Assembly (NCBI GenBank): GCA_023512835.1
Contig: CM042085.1
Span: 49,843,569-49,907,568, forward strand
Reading direction: 5' to 3'
DNA: 64,000 nt
Origin: Taxillus chinensis
Taxonomy: Eukaryota; Streptophyta; Magnoliopsida; Santalales; Loranthaceae
The first letter of the stretch is position 1. Every line of letters begins with the position of its first letter. Shown here piece after piece: positions 10,787-21,987 of this stretch. Below the pieces are notes generated by a model, which was not told the origin of the DNA, did no database searches, and worked only from the letters and a program-made list of their open reading frames with translations. Both the position numbers and the translations under genes were made by a program.

Positions 10787-11213
10787 TCTTACTATATGAA
10801 GTAAGAAGCACAAACGTCAGAACGCGTTCGACAACTGTCGAGTTTCACTACCCCTACCCCATTATCAAGTCAATTAGTACATGGCATCACACACATTCTA
10901 GTCCTCATGAAATTACATTGCACAGGAATCAATTCCACAGGCACACAACTCAAATAACACTAGTAACAAAATTAGAGTTGCACATTTCACACTTAATCAC
11001 GTTATCCTTTTTTTTTTTGTTCAGCACACATAGACAACAAATGCAACTAGTACCCTAATATCAATGCATGCAAATCCTACCACAAGACTGGACTACCCCA
11101 AGTACACCTTAGAGGCTCAAAGAGGACTGGGTTGATCAGGCACGTCCCTCCAGGCTCCTCCAAAGGACTTAAGATGACCAAGTCCGCCCACTACCCTAGG
11201 CCAACTAGACCAT
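10787..11213 (-). other. Gypsy leader between primer site and gag
   Basis: This is untranslated leader sequence of the minus-strand gypsy. It contains no protein motif and one T-rich run near 11010. Apparent plus-strand frames here are antisense and unsupported. Confidence 0.6.
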
Positions 11214-11225
11214 GCTCTGATACCA
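11214..11225 (-). other. Gypsy primer binding site (tRNA-iMet)
   Basis: The minus strand reads TGGTATCAGAGC, a perfect plant initiator-Met primer site, three bases after the LTR end. It fixes element orientation and the LTR boundary. Confidence 0.95.
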
Positions 11226-12454
11226 TATTGTCACACCCCGAATTTCCAACCAGAGGAGACTAGAGCGTGACCCTCCCTTTTACCCGAGTTTGGATAGAGG
11301 GGGTTAGAATACAATATGCCCACACAGGACACCATACACTTCACATTATATTCGAAGACAAGATCATACATTTATTAAGTTCAAAAATTACAAAGGTGTC
11401 CAAACATGCTCTTATTACATTAAAACTCCTCTTTTCAACACCCCCCCCCCGGGTTACAAAGCTCACACAAAGACAAGACTCAAATATTGATAAGCAAAAT
11501 CACAAAACAGAACTGCCTTCCACTTGGGTGTTCCCTCCTAACGCCTGTAGGTCCCTGTAGAAAATCCAAACACAGTAGGAGGGGTGAGTAACCACAGCTC
11601 AGTAGGGATCATATCTCCCCAACCCATCCCATGCTCCTAGCATCTACATGCCATGTGTATAAGTGCAGTGTCGTGATACAATAATTTCAACAGATATAAT
11701 AACAAACCACATCAGCAGATACAATCTTCCACTGCCACATAGGCTAACACTTTAACCACCTCAAGCAAGTGATTTAACCGCCTCTTCAGGCCAATGATTT
11801 AACCACAAGTAATTTAACCGCCTCTTCAGGCCAATAATTTATTTGCACGTAATTTAACCGCCTCTTTAGGCCAATGATTTAACTGCCTCTCAGGCAAATA
11901 GTTTCCACAGCCTCACAGGCTAACATAATCAGTCCCGGGCTTCCACATCCACCGGGTTCAATAAAACAGGCCCGGGCTTCCACAGCCACCGGGTATACAA
12001 GCAAACACGCAGCACAACATGGCCATACAGGCATAATATCAAACACTTAACATGCGTGGTCACACAGGTATTACTTCAAACACTTAGCAAGCGTACATTC
12101 ACAAACTCACAAATCCAGCCACACAGGCATATTATCAAACACGTTCTAGGCATATACACACATGCATTTTATCGAACATTTAACATGCACTGACCACCCA
12201 ACGTCAGAAATCACACCAAAACGCCAATGAAAGCCAACATTCATATAGGAGGTCACACCTATATGAATTTACATATAAATAATATAACAATAACAATAGA
12301 AGCTCTACAAATCCTCTACACAGGGCCTAACCCCGGGACAGACCAGGAAAGATAGAACCCCTACCTGTAGGAAAAAGTATCACCACAGCAACGATCCTGC
12401 TCCCACGCCGAACGTCATCTGCCTACGAGAAACACCACAGCAGCAATGGCCAGA

Positions 12455-12456
<2 letters not shown>

Positions 12457-12493
<37 letters not shown>
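12457..12493 (+). repeat. (CT)n microsatellite
   Basis: An uninterrupted CT run of 37 bp lies in the gypsy LTR. It reads (GA)n in the element's orientation. Confidence 0.98.
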
Positions 12494-12498
<5 letters not shown>

Positions 12499-12571
12499 GG
12501 CTGCGGTGGCTAAAGAAGAGAACCCTAAACCTAGAACAAGGAGCCTTCACCTCTTTATATAGATAACTCAA

Positions 12572-12681
12572 ACCCCAAAACGATGTAGTTTTGATTAAAT
12601 GAATCCCAACATCAGAACGACATAGTTTTGATTAAATGAATCCCAGCATCAAAACGACGTAGTTTTGATGACAGACTACAA
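12572..12681 (+). repeat. 44-bp tandem repeat around a CAAAACGACGTAGTTTTG-like palindrome
   Basis: There are three units, each with an imperfect palindrome of the AAAACGACGTAGTTTTGAT type followed by TAAATGAATCCCA. The same palindromic word occurs in the Athila-like gypsy LTR near 27210 and 45003. Confidence 0.88.
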
Positions 12682-13074
12682 CCTTTTTGCAACCACACAG
12701 GACAAAGCTCTCATAATTTCACCATGGTCCTTTAGCAAAAGAGGATCAGAACAACAAAACAATGGTAATGGAGGCTGCACGTGAGAAAGGCCCTTCTCAT
12801 GGGCACCTCCAAATGCTCTAGAATTCTGCCACAAGCCTTAGAACAACCTCAGGAAGGCTCCCATGCAAAAATCTCACTGCACGTGAAAAGCATTCTCACG
12901 TGCATTCTCATGGGCACTCCCTATTGGGCTCAAACTTTACCTCTTGCTTGCTTATCAACATACAAGATGATTTAGCCAATTTGTGTGGAAATAAAACTCC
13001 CTAAAAGCCAACAATTTCCACCCAAAAAGGCAAAACTGACTAACTCCTCACATCCCAAAATACGGGTCATTACA

Positions 13075-14064
13075 CACGGAGTAAGGAATCTGAGTCTTTC
13101 ATACAAGCGGAGTAAGGAACGACTTGTGCGGAATAAGGATCCAAGTCCTTTATTCGCACGGAGTAAGGAAAATAGATGTGGAGTAAGAATCCGAACCTTT
13201 TACTCAAGCAGAGTAAGGATGCGCTGATACGGAGTAAGCCCGGACCTTTCAACTCATGCGGAGTAAGGAACTGCTGATACGGAGTAAGCTCTCCGGACTT
13301 CTCACTCATACGAAGTAAGGAAGCGCTGACACGGAATAAGGATTCCAGTATCAAACTGACACAGAGTAATGATCTAAGCTTTATTAATACGGAGTAAGGA
13401 ACTTTGTGATGGATTAAGAAGATGTAATTTCAACTTATCATCTTCGCATTCAAAATGATCAACTCGTTGCGTTCCAATGTAAGACAAACTCATTGAAAAA
13501 CTAAAGCATCTTACACATGGATCACACGGATATGTGGACATAACTTTAACTGCACTTTGGAACATGCAAAGACACTTATGCTTTATAAAGCCAGGATCTT
13601 GAGCTCCACATCCGTAGCAATCAAGGGAGAGAGATTTCCGAGGAATAGTCAATGCTGCACATTGCTCGGAAGAACAAGTTCCAAAGATGTTTTTCATGGA
13701 TGGCTATATATATTAACACTTGTATATTTTTATAAACAAAAGTGTATGCACGCAAGGTGTAAGAAAGAAAAATATATGTATATGTGCGTACATGTACAAG
13801 AGCTCATATAGAGATTAAATTGCCTAGTGTGTGAGTACTTATAAACAGAGTGTAAGAGAATTGTTCAGTAGATCAAAAAGCTTTACATGCTTTCTGCTTA
13901 TATTTTGTTGTAATTATCTTTTGATAATAAAACAAAATACTTCCATTATCTAGTTATCTTCCGCATTGATTATATCTTTTAACCAGATAAGTGTTTTGCT
14001 AGAGACGAGCGAAGAGTTTTCAATTAGGGCCTATTCACCCCCTCTAGGCTCCCAGGGACCAACA
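13075..14064 (+). repeat. 3' part of a copia LTR (GGAGTAAGGA family)
   Basis: The sequence matches the LTR at 37028-38400 and that of Copia F. It carries repeated CGGAGTAAGGA words, then a conserved 3' half with a TATA-like segment (ATATATATTAACACTTG), and ends CTATTCACCCCC...GGGACCAACA. Its 5' part is absent because the gypsy above was inserted at 13075 and the other side of that insertion is lost. Residual sequence 14065-14125 has no assignment. Confidence 0.85.
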
Positions 14065-14125
14065 TATACAATAGTGAAAACAAAAATATCCTCCTATTCC
14101 TAGTTGTACACCTAACTCTATAAAA

Positions 14126-14708
14126 TTAGACATTACTGGTTTTCATCCGGGCCTGTTTGGGTTGGGCTTAACCGAAACCAATACTGAGAAAACTAGAGTC
14201 GCCACCAACTATTTTTGGGGGTACAGTTGGATACCCTCTACCTTGAGTAGTTAAGATGTGATCTGCGTTACCAGATAATGGTTCAGGAGTTGGTTATATG
14301 TAGGGAAGGATTAGCACCCCTATAGCGCTTTTTCGGTATTTATCTTAGGAGGAAGAGGTTTCTATTTGTTTTCGCTACTTGTTTGAGTTTGACTAGTCTA
14401 AGGACCCGCAAGTCTACCTTTTTTACTTCTCTAAGTTATTGTGAAAGTTAAGATTAAATTCGATTTACCCTATACTTCTAAAGAAAATTCTAAAAGTTTT
14501 GGTCTTTTAATTCTTTTTTACTTCTAAGTTTGAAGTGGACAGTGAAATCCAATTAACTTAGGGGTCTAAGGTTTAAAAAGAGATCCTAGATTTTGGTTTT
14601 AGGATAACCACTTCTAGGAAAGCCCTCCCTTTTTTTTCAATTTTTTTGTTTTTTTGTTTTTTGTTGGTTTTGTTTTTGTTGTTTTTTTTTGTAAGGAGTG
14701 AAGCTAAT
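14126..14708 (-). repeat. 3' part of a Tat/Ogre-like LTR
   Basis: Read on the minus strand this matches the last 500-600 bp of the solo LTR at 4027-6743: A-rich tract, GATACCGAAAAAGCGCTATAGGGGTGCTAATCC-type block (shared words only), then CCCGGATGAAAACCAGTAATG. Its 5' side is cut at 14704-14708 (ctaat), which is the complement of attag. The matching 5' part of such an LTR lies at 39794-41742 and ends in attag, so the two are probably one LTR split by Copia C. Confidence 0.82.
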
Positions 14709-16689
14709 TGTAGGTCCCAAAGTGAGTCTAGAGGGGGGGGGGGGGGTGAATAGGCTTTCTTTGTGCGCGGAAGCTAGACTATTAGCTAGTTTTTGGATTC
14801 CTCTTACAAATGACGATGAGGGAAGTATTTATGGAGAAGATGACAGAAGTATTGTAAGGATAAGGTGAGTGATAATGAACTATCAGACAAAACTGATATA
14901 AGAGTAAATGCTTTTCTCAACAAATCTCAGTTGTGAAAGAGATGGTTTATGATAGATCCGAGTGTGGAGAACTAACAACACTGAGATCAGGACTTAATGA
15001 AAGTGCTAGATCTTTGATGAACAAGAGATTCGTGAATACTAAAACAGATTGCTCTTGTTCTTGACTCACACGGTGCACAACACTTTTTCAATTTCTCTCA
15101 GAGTCTCTCTCTCTAGTGTTGGAACTCACTTCGTTAGTTCTGCAAAGGATTATTTTTCTCTAAGTCCGTCAGAAACACTATCTTGTGTTCTGTGTGTTTC
15201 CTTCTTTTGAGACAAAGGTTAAACTCTTGATTTTGTCGTTAAGTGCGTGAGAGATATATTTTTAAGATTAAAGTGCTCGTGTGCCATGATGTCCATCCCG
15301 ACAGACTAACTTCCCGCCACTGAAAATGTGGAATGTTAGGGGATGGGTTGATCTGCTTTGATTTGCAGATCAGATGCCCATACTGCGTATTTGGCATGTA
15401 GTCGATCTTGGCCGTTCATCCGTGGATGGTAGTTGGCAGCAATTAATGCGTCATTAATGCGCTCAACTGCTCGGGACGGCGCAGAGTGGTTGTGTTTAGG
15501 GTTGTAAGTTTGCCTCGGAGGTAGATGCCTCGTAGGTTCGGTGACTCGAAGATTTCAGTTAGCACCTGTAGAAAGTTGCGAAGTTTTGCTTCAGGCTTTA
15601 TGGTGTTTCTGCGAGTCTACGACTCACATCTTTGAGTCTTCGAGGCTAGAGGTCAGGTTGGATTAGCCTTTTATGTCACTCTGTTAACTAAAGTCTACGA
15701 CTCTATGAGTCTGCGACTGTTTGAATAATGCTTAGAGTGACTTCTTCGAGTTCAGCTAATCTACCTGTTATTGTAGCTACGAGTCTACGACTCTAGTTCT
15801 GAGGGTCTACGACCTTCGCGTCTCTCAGTTTACTATGTTTGACTAAGTGGTCTGAAAATCTTCGACTCTACGAGTCTTCAATTTCACTTTTCTTCCTTAG
15901 TCTTTCACAGAGGCTCATAAACTGAGTTCTTGTATAGCTACAACCCTTTAGCTACAACTCTCCGCCATCGATCTCCGAGTTTGGAAGTGTGGCAATTTCT
16001 CTATAGTGACTGTGTCCCTTGAGTCTACGAGTCTACAACCCTTGAGTTACAGTTTCATTTGTTTGCCAGTCTTTATAGCATCGACTCTTCGACCTTCAAC
16101 CTACGAGTCTACGAGTCCAGTTTTCTTAACCGTGTTCGACGGCTTCGACTCTACGACTTTCAATCTACGAGTCTACGAGTCCGGTTTTCTTTACAATGTT
16201 CGAAGGCTTCGACTCTGCGACTTTCGATTTACGAGTCCACGAGTCCTATTTTCTTAACAGTGTTCGAAGGTTTCGACCCTTCGACTCTACGAGTCTTCCA
16301 GTCTAGTGATAATTGAAGTTCTGTTAATTGACTTAAGTATTTGTGGGGACTCTATGAGTCTACGAGTCTACGAGTCATTTAGCTTTGGTTACTGTTCTTA
16401 ACACTTCTTCGACTCTATGAGTCTCCGAACTTATTGACACTTATAGTAACACTCTCTTTTCCGTATTGTGACTCTACGACCTTTGACCCTCGATCTACGA
16501 GTCGCAATGTTCTATCACTGTTTCGCCTTGAGTCTCCAGACTCTACGAGTTTATGAGTCTCTTGCAATACGTCCTATGACAGTTTCACTTCTACGAACTT
16601 TGACTCTTCGACCCTATGACCTTCGGTTCTTCGAGTCTCCAGACTTAGACTATATTTTGGCAGGTTCATCAAATCCTATATTTTCAACA
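14709..16689 (-). repeat. Copia C 3' LTR, about 1.98 kb
   Basis: In element orientation it starts TGTTGAAAATATAGG and ends GGGACCTACA, with a poly-C run near the end. It is closely similar to 41743-43726. The region 15480-16680 is dense in GACTCTACGAGTC-type words and has a tandem repeat of about 64 bp (16080-16300). Confidence 0.93.
16080..16300 (-). repeat. About 64-bp tandem repeat within the Copia C LTR
   Basis: Three to four successive units share TTTTCTTAAC.GTGTTCGA.GG.TTCGACTCTACGACTTTC with point differences. Each unit contains GACTCTACGA and ACGAGTC words, giving the array weak local dyad symmetry. The same array is present inverted at 42120-42350. Confidence 0.85.
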
Positions 16690-16935
16690 ATCTCCCCCTA
16701 TTTAATGTAAGCTGACAACGGGTAAATACATGAAGTCTGAGACTACGAGTTTGATGGGCAATTTTAAATTAATCAGAAGAAATCTTTGCATGTAAAGAAT
16801 GGAGGAGTTCAAATTTTCAAAAATATACACTCCTCTCCCCCATAGGCATGAAGGTTGCGTTAGCTGGCTCCTGTCAAAGATAACTCTAACTCCCCCTACG
16901 AACTTGCTCCCCCTGAGAAATACTCCCCCTTTCTG
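16690..16935 (-). other. Polypurine tract cluster next to Copia C 3' LTR
   Basis: The primary tract (minus AAATAGGGGGAGAT) abuts the 3' LTR. Additional GGGGGAG tracts occur near 16830, 16890, 16908 and 16922, with another at about 21453. Plus-strand DNA synthesis starts at such a tract in LTR elements; the extra copies may be alternative priming sites (inference). Confidence 0.75.
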
Positions 16936-17106
16936 GGGTGAGGAACAAGCACCAGAACACAATCGGCATGGGAGCAATACAGAATAAGGCATAGAACAGT
17001 AGGCAGTAGAGCAAAGATATACATAAAAGATAACTGACAGAAAGTAAGTACATAGAACAATGAAGAGCAAGAAATGCAGTGTACAAGGAATGAGCGTACA
17101 AGACAG

Positions 17107-20098
17107 TTATGGGTTAAATTCAGAGTACAAGACACTCTGTGTAAATAGAAAAACAGCAGCTTGCTCGCGCAGGAGTTGAGCAGGGGTCAAGTGTAACGAG
17201 GCCACTCGACTGCTCACACGATCAAATTCAAACACGAGAGCTGGGAACCCGTTGGTGGTCAGGATGCAGATATAATGGCAAACATAGAAGCCGCAGCTAT
17301 GAGCATCATCCTGAGTAGGAACGCCTTGTTTGACTCGCGTAATTTCCATCGGTTTGGAGAGATGATAACCACCACACCCATGCGAATAGCCCTACATGAC
17401 ACTGGTGAGAGTGCGATTGAATTCACGCAGTTGTTCACGCCGATGGATTAGTAAGGTACTAGGTTTGGAGTCGAAGATGCGATCCTTTGGTTCTTGAAGT
17501 CAATGTCGAGAAGAAACCAGTGCGGGGATGTTGACAAGTAGGGAATTAGCACATGGTCTACCTCATCCCAGGGACGGAAGAAGTTCTCATATCTGCGACC
17601 CTGTATAATCTCGATCATTGTTGCATCATCGATCGGCTGAGCCTGCATAATCGGCAAACAGAGTTCCACCCTGGTATCTCTGCAAATGTGGAGAGGTAGC
17701 TTCTTGAGAAATGACTTCTGTGCAAAGATGAACTGAGTCATCTCGATATTATCCATTTCTTCACTGTCATGGAGTAGTCGACAAAGGTCAGGTCCGGTGA
17801 AGAAGGCTTCATAGCTACAAGTCCTCGCAGTGGTATCCCCAGCAACATAAGTGTTGAATGCAGCCAGTTCAGCTGAGGTGCCTCCAGTAGTTACAATGTG
17901 AGGCGGGGCTAATGGTTGGTTAGTAGTGGTAGCGGTTGGTTTGCTGGGTGAAGCAGGCATGGAGTACTCAGCCGTACTTGGATGTGAAGTTGAGGGGCCT
18001 GGCTGCATGGAAGCAGATGGTTGGCAGGGAGCAGCAGTCTGCTTCTTCATGCGGGTTGCAATTGGAACATCATCATCATCATAAGAATCTGAGATGACCG
18101 TGGTTCTGTGTGCGCGCTTTCTGCCCCGCATGTAAGTGGCAGTAGGCTGAGATTGTGAGTGACTCGGAGAAGGTGCGGCTGGCTATGGAGTATCGACTGG
18201 TTCTGGTGCAGGTCAGTCGGATGGCTGTGGGAGTGTGTTCTTGACCGTAAGCGATATTTCACCACTTGCAAGTCAATGACATTCTGACAGAATAGCTCCT
18301 AGAGTTCTACTGAGTCCTTTGTATTGTCTCTAGTAAGCTCCCTTGATGTCTTCACAATGCTCCTCTAGATGTCTAAACCCATCTATGGTCGCACTTGTGA
18401 GTGATGTCATTTCTTGCTGCACCTTGTCGAGGGTACGATCTGATGATTCAACTTGAGTTCGTACCTCTTCCATGCTTGACTCTATGGTAGCCAGTCGTTC
18501 TTCAAAGGCCTGAGAAACTGATGTCTTGAGGATGCCAGAGGAAATCAGTTTCTCAATGACCTTGCTGGCCAGAAGATCTACTTCTTCAGCCGTCAGAGAA
18601 CATGAGTGAGACGCAGCTGGTACTGGAATAGCCATTGGGATATTGGCTGCGAACTCCTCACTCACTTGAGTGGCCACCTGATGAACGACATGTGCAGATG
18701 GTGTGGCCATCTCAGTCCTTTCCACAATCTTACGAACTTGTGGGACAGATCCTCCATTGGAGTCACTGGCTGCAGCACCAGGAGTTTCTTCTTCTTCTGC
18801 TTCTTCTTCTACAACAATGCCTACCACCTCCGCATCATGTGGAGTAGTTTTGACAGGTGAGTCCACCATGACAAGAGATGGGGCAACCACTGATACGGCT
18901 TCCACTGGGTCACTTCTTACACGACCCTGCTCAACTAACCAATGAATCAGATGGTCACTATCTACCATCTGTTTTCCAAAGGCGATCCATGCCTTTCGTA
19001 AATTAGCGGGGGTCATATGAGCCTTGGCATACTCAATGTAAAAATCTTCTAGCTCAGACTCCCCAAGGGTGCTCAACAGTACAGGTGCAATACCCCTATC
19101 CTCTGGGGTTTCCTGTGCTGGTGTCTGCCCTCCAACTGCAGGTTCTCTTACTTCTGTAGTATCCTTGGGCAGCTCGGTAGTAGGGGTCTCCTCAGGTGTA
19201 GAATCAGTGGGGAGATGAGTTCTGGCAATGTTCTCCACCACTTCAGTTATATGTATTGTTGCGGCGGATACAGAGGAGCCCCTAGAAGTCGGTGAGACAC
19301 GAACCGGCTGTCGTGGTATGCGAACTGGGGCTCGTACAGAGCTGGCTGTGCCTCTTGCACGACTTCTTGCACCTGACTCAGTCCTCTTCATCGACTTGAT
19401 CTCTAGCTGACCATCCTCATAAATACTTTTAAATATGTATTTGGTCGGCAGTGGCACTGAGGGCCTGTTGCAGAATACGTCAGGGTGTAGGAACCTAAGG
19501 CCTTTGGTGAGAAGAAGTCCAAAGTGTCCCTTCTTGATTTTGATCATGGAGTGTATCTGTGTTCCTCAGTCTACTCATCTTCCCTGTAGAACACTGCACA
19601 TGATCTTCATCTGCTCATGACTTGCAGAGTCATGAGCCGTCTTCTTACGCAGTAGGCACTGTCCGGTGACTATGAGAGTCGCCAGTGCCTGACCGGAAAA
19701 CCCAATCTTCAGGGCTCCCCGACCTTGCTTTCTAGGATTGGAGTACCCAAGAAAAGACTTACACTCTTCTCTGGAAAGACTAGGAAGAGGATCAAAGTTA
19801 CCTTTGGGGAGTGGAAGTGCATCTCGGATTGTTTCGGCAGAGATACGAATCTCCACTCCTTGTACAGTTCCCACCAGGTCGTCTCCAGCGAATGCCATGG
19901 CTCGTACAATTCCAAGACATCTTCTATCAGTAAGTCTTGCATCCCTGAGCAGACAGATGTAATACCGGTTTCATCGAGACGGCTTCTGAATTCGTCCAGC
20001 CAGCTGACTTTGGCGTCGCCTATGGCTTCTCAGTCGATGATGAATCCCGAGACGATGTTGCGTATGTCGTCGGCCATCGATGAGCTTGGTCCTGCCAT
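17107..20098 (-). pseudogene. Copia C extra 3' gene: Transposase_32-like region plus ULP1-like protease
   Basis: The minus-strand gene starts at ATG 20096-20098 (MAGPSSSMADDI). After a frameshift it reads DDLVGTVQGVEIRISAETIRDALPLP and GFSGQALATLIVTGQCLL, which resemble the 'putative plant transposon protein' (Transposase_32) family. Two in-frame TGA codons replace likely Trp. The middle (19547-18330) is Pro/Thr/Glu-rich and ends in a predicted coiled coil (RLATIESSMEEVRTQVESS). The C-terminus has a C48 cysteine protease pattern: His in SPHWFLLDIDF, Asp in FDSKPS (other frame) and Cys in DDAHSCGFYVC. Breaks are few. In cells ULP1 enzymes cleave SUMO; the role in the element is unknown. Position after RNase H and before the 3' LTR is the slot often used for env-like genes. 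Confidence 0.75.
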
Positions 20099-20189
20099 TG
20101 AACTTGTAGAGAGAGAAAGAGACACTCGTAGAGAGAGATTGTAAGGTTGAAGTTCGTCAGGGGCGAGAGAAAGTGAGAAAAAGACAGAG

Positions 20190-20258
<69 letters not shown>

Positions 20259-20345
20259 GGGTTAGGGTTCGAGTTTGAAAATGACGAACTTACCTTTGAG
20301 CTCCGTCTCTATCAGTGACTTATATGTGAGTTGAGAAGTGTATCG
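20099..20345 (-). promoter_or_regulatory. Promoter/5'-UTR-like region before the Copia C 3' gene
   Basis: In the gene's orientation a CATATAAG TATA-like element (complement of about 20319-20328) is followed by AACCCTAACCCTAG (a telo-box-like word common in plant 5' leaders), a 60-bp CT run (20194-20253) and the ATG at 20098. This arrangement resembles a plant core promoter and CT-rich leader. Function is inference from words and spacing only. Confidence 0.5.
20194..20253 (+). repeat. (GA)n microsatellite
   Basis: An essentially perfect GA run of about 60 bp lies in the leader of the Copia C 3' gene (CT in gene orientation). Confidence 0.97.
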
Positions 20346-21987
20346 TAGAAGTCACTCACTCTGTCGGTTCGTCTTCATGGTCCGCGTTCTTTTCTTTGAC
20401 CCGACTTTTGATTATCCGGATCCACCCGATGGAATATTCAAGCAATGAATGCACGTCGCCCCTTAAGTAGGTGTAACTCCCATTTTAAGTGAACAGTGAT
20501 GTGCTGACGTGTCTGCGATGCTTGAATAGTAAGTGACAAACTCTGTCTCACTTCGATACTTTGGACTACGACTCTACAAAGCTGCATTAGGATGCTTCGA
20601 GGCTACGACCCTTGAGGCTTCGAAGCAGCAGTCCTCGATCCCGCAGTTCTTCGATGCAGTTTGCTTCGAGGTCGACTGCGAATTCAACGAGCGGTGGATT
20701 TCTCTAGACTTTTTCAACACTTAACAACACACATGAGATGCATATGACAATTCACATAATATTATTCATGAAGAACAGTGTTGTGAGTGGAATTGAAATT
20801 ACATATCCAGAACTTGATTTCTTTCATCCGTAATACCTGGTTTACATGTATGCCTACTGCATCACTACCATTCAACTCTCCATTTGCCTTAGAAATGACT
20901 AAGTACTTCATCACACTACATCTTGTGTGAGAAAATGATCACTCTGGTAACATAGCAACCATTAAACTATGATTTATCAATTGTAACAACCCAGTCATGA
21001 ATTTTGAGTCTCCTCACATATTTAGCAAAACTCACTCAGCAGGGGCCTCACCCTCTCACTCTCGGATCAGCACATGAGTTTGATTCAGGAACTAGAATTA
21101 CACTGTTTGGTAAGCTCATGGTCGACCGAATCTTACCACAACCCTGATCCAACAATGATTTTCAGTTCAGCATAGATGACTTGAGAGACAAGATGGCCCT
21201 ATTGAGAATCAGAACACACACTCTATCCTTGTCTAATTTACAACACAGTATAGGTAGAGTTTGGAGATTGATCATTCAGATAGTCTGCGTGAGTTATCTC
21301 TTTTCTTTTGTAGAGCACCAATTTTCAGCGCTTATTCATGAGCCTTTTTACAAGGACAGAGCTCAACGCAATCTCTTTTTGAATCACCTGATCATACAAT
21401 TTTACCTCCAGCTATTACTCTAACAGAGACACAAACTGGGAGAATAATGAGGACTCCCCCTAAGATAGGCAGTCAATCTATTGTCTAGCTTTTGCCTTTT
21501 TCACCTAGCCTTTTTCTAGTGAAAGGTAGTGGCTCTTCTTAAGTAATAGGCTTTTTATGATTCTCAAATACTACAGTCTCAGTCATCCTTTGAGCATTAA
21601 ATCATTGAGGATCCTTTCCGTGCAAGCCAACAGTACCATGAGATACAACAGTTCCTGCTAGTTAATGAAAGCAATACCACACAGGTGATATTCGCTCAGA
21701 ATAACATGACTAGTAGTGGGAATATCATTTAATTTAACATAATGGGAATTGCACTCATTTCACTCAAGACTTGAGGATTAATGAAAGGTTGCAGAAAAGA
21801 CTTGAACCAGGTTCAGAGGTGGCAAGTTTTATCCATGTGATTTCTCACTTTCCCGCAGTAGATATGCATGAATCACACTTAGCCATTACTAATTTTCATG
21901 GAGATATAAATAGTTATTAACAGTGTCATACTTATGTTCATGCACAGGTAATTAGGTTGAAATGAAACACAAGACATGCAGTGAGAC
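20346..21987 (-). other. Non-coding spacer between Copia C RNase H and 3' gene
   Basis: No supported reading frame is seen. The segment 20530-20650 carries a few CTACGACTCTACAA/TTCGAGG words like those of the LTR. One extra CTCCCCCTAAG (polypurine complement) is at about 21453. Confidence 0.6.

Larger units (their letters stand above)
9308..13074 (-). mobile_element. Truncated Ty3/gypsy (chromovirus-type LTR): 5' LTR, gag, start of protease
   Basis: On the minus strand the order is 5' LTR (13074 to 11229), tRNA-iMet primer site, leader, gag and the first codons of protease. Everything downstream is lost at the CACTA junction. The LTR begins TGTAATGACCCG and ends GGGTGTGACA, a form common in plant chromoviruses. 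It is inserted in a copia LTR of the GGAGTAAGGA family whose 3' part continues at 13075. No polymerase or chromodomain is present to assign a lineage. Confidence 0.85.
11229..13074 (-). repeat. Gypsy 5' LTR, 1.85 kb
   Basis: The LTR runs on the minus strand from TGTAATGACCCG (13074) to GGGTGTGACA (11229). Internal structure includes roughly 46-bp tandem repeats of the TTTAACCGCCTCTTCAGGCC type (about 11750-11905), a CCCGGGCTTCCAC duplication (11935-12000), a CT microsatellite and a 44-bp tandem repeat. The partner 3' LTR is not in the window. Confidence 0.88.

Noticed and set aside
9380..11058. Plus-strand frames of 137, 210 and 194 codons
   Set aside because: They are antisense to gypsy gag and its leader, which has clear zinc knuckles on the minus strand.
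20254..20270. GGTTAGGGTT as an interstitial telomere repeat
   Set aside because: Only about two units are present; a telo-box in a leader region explains it better.
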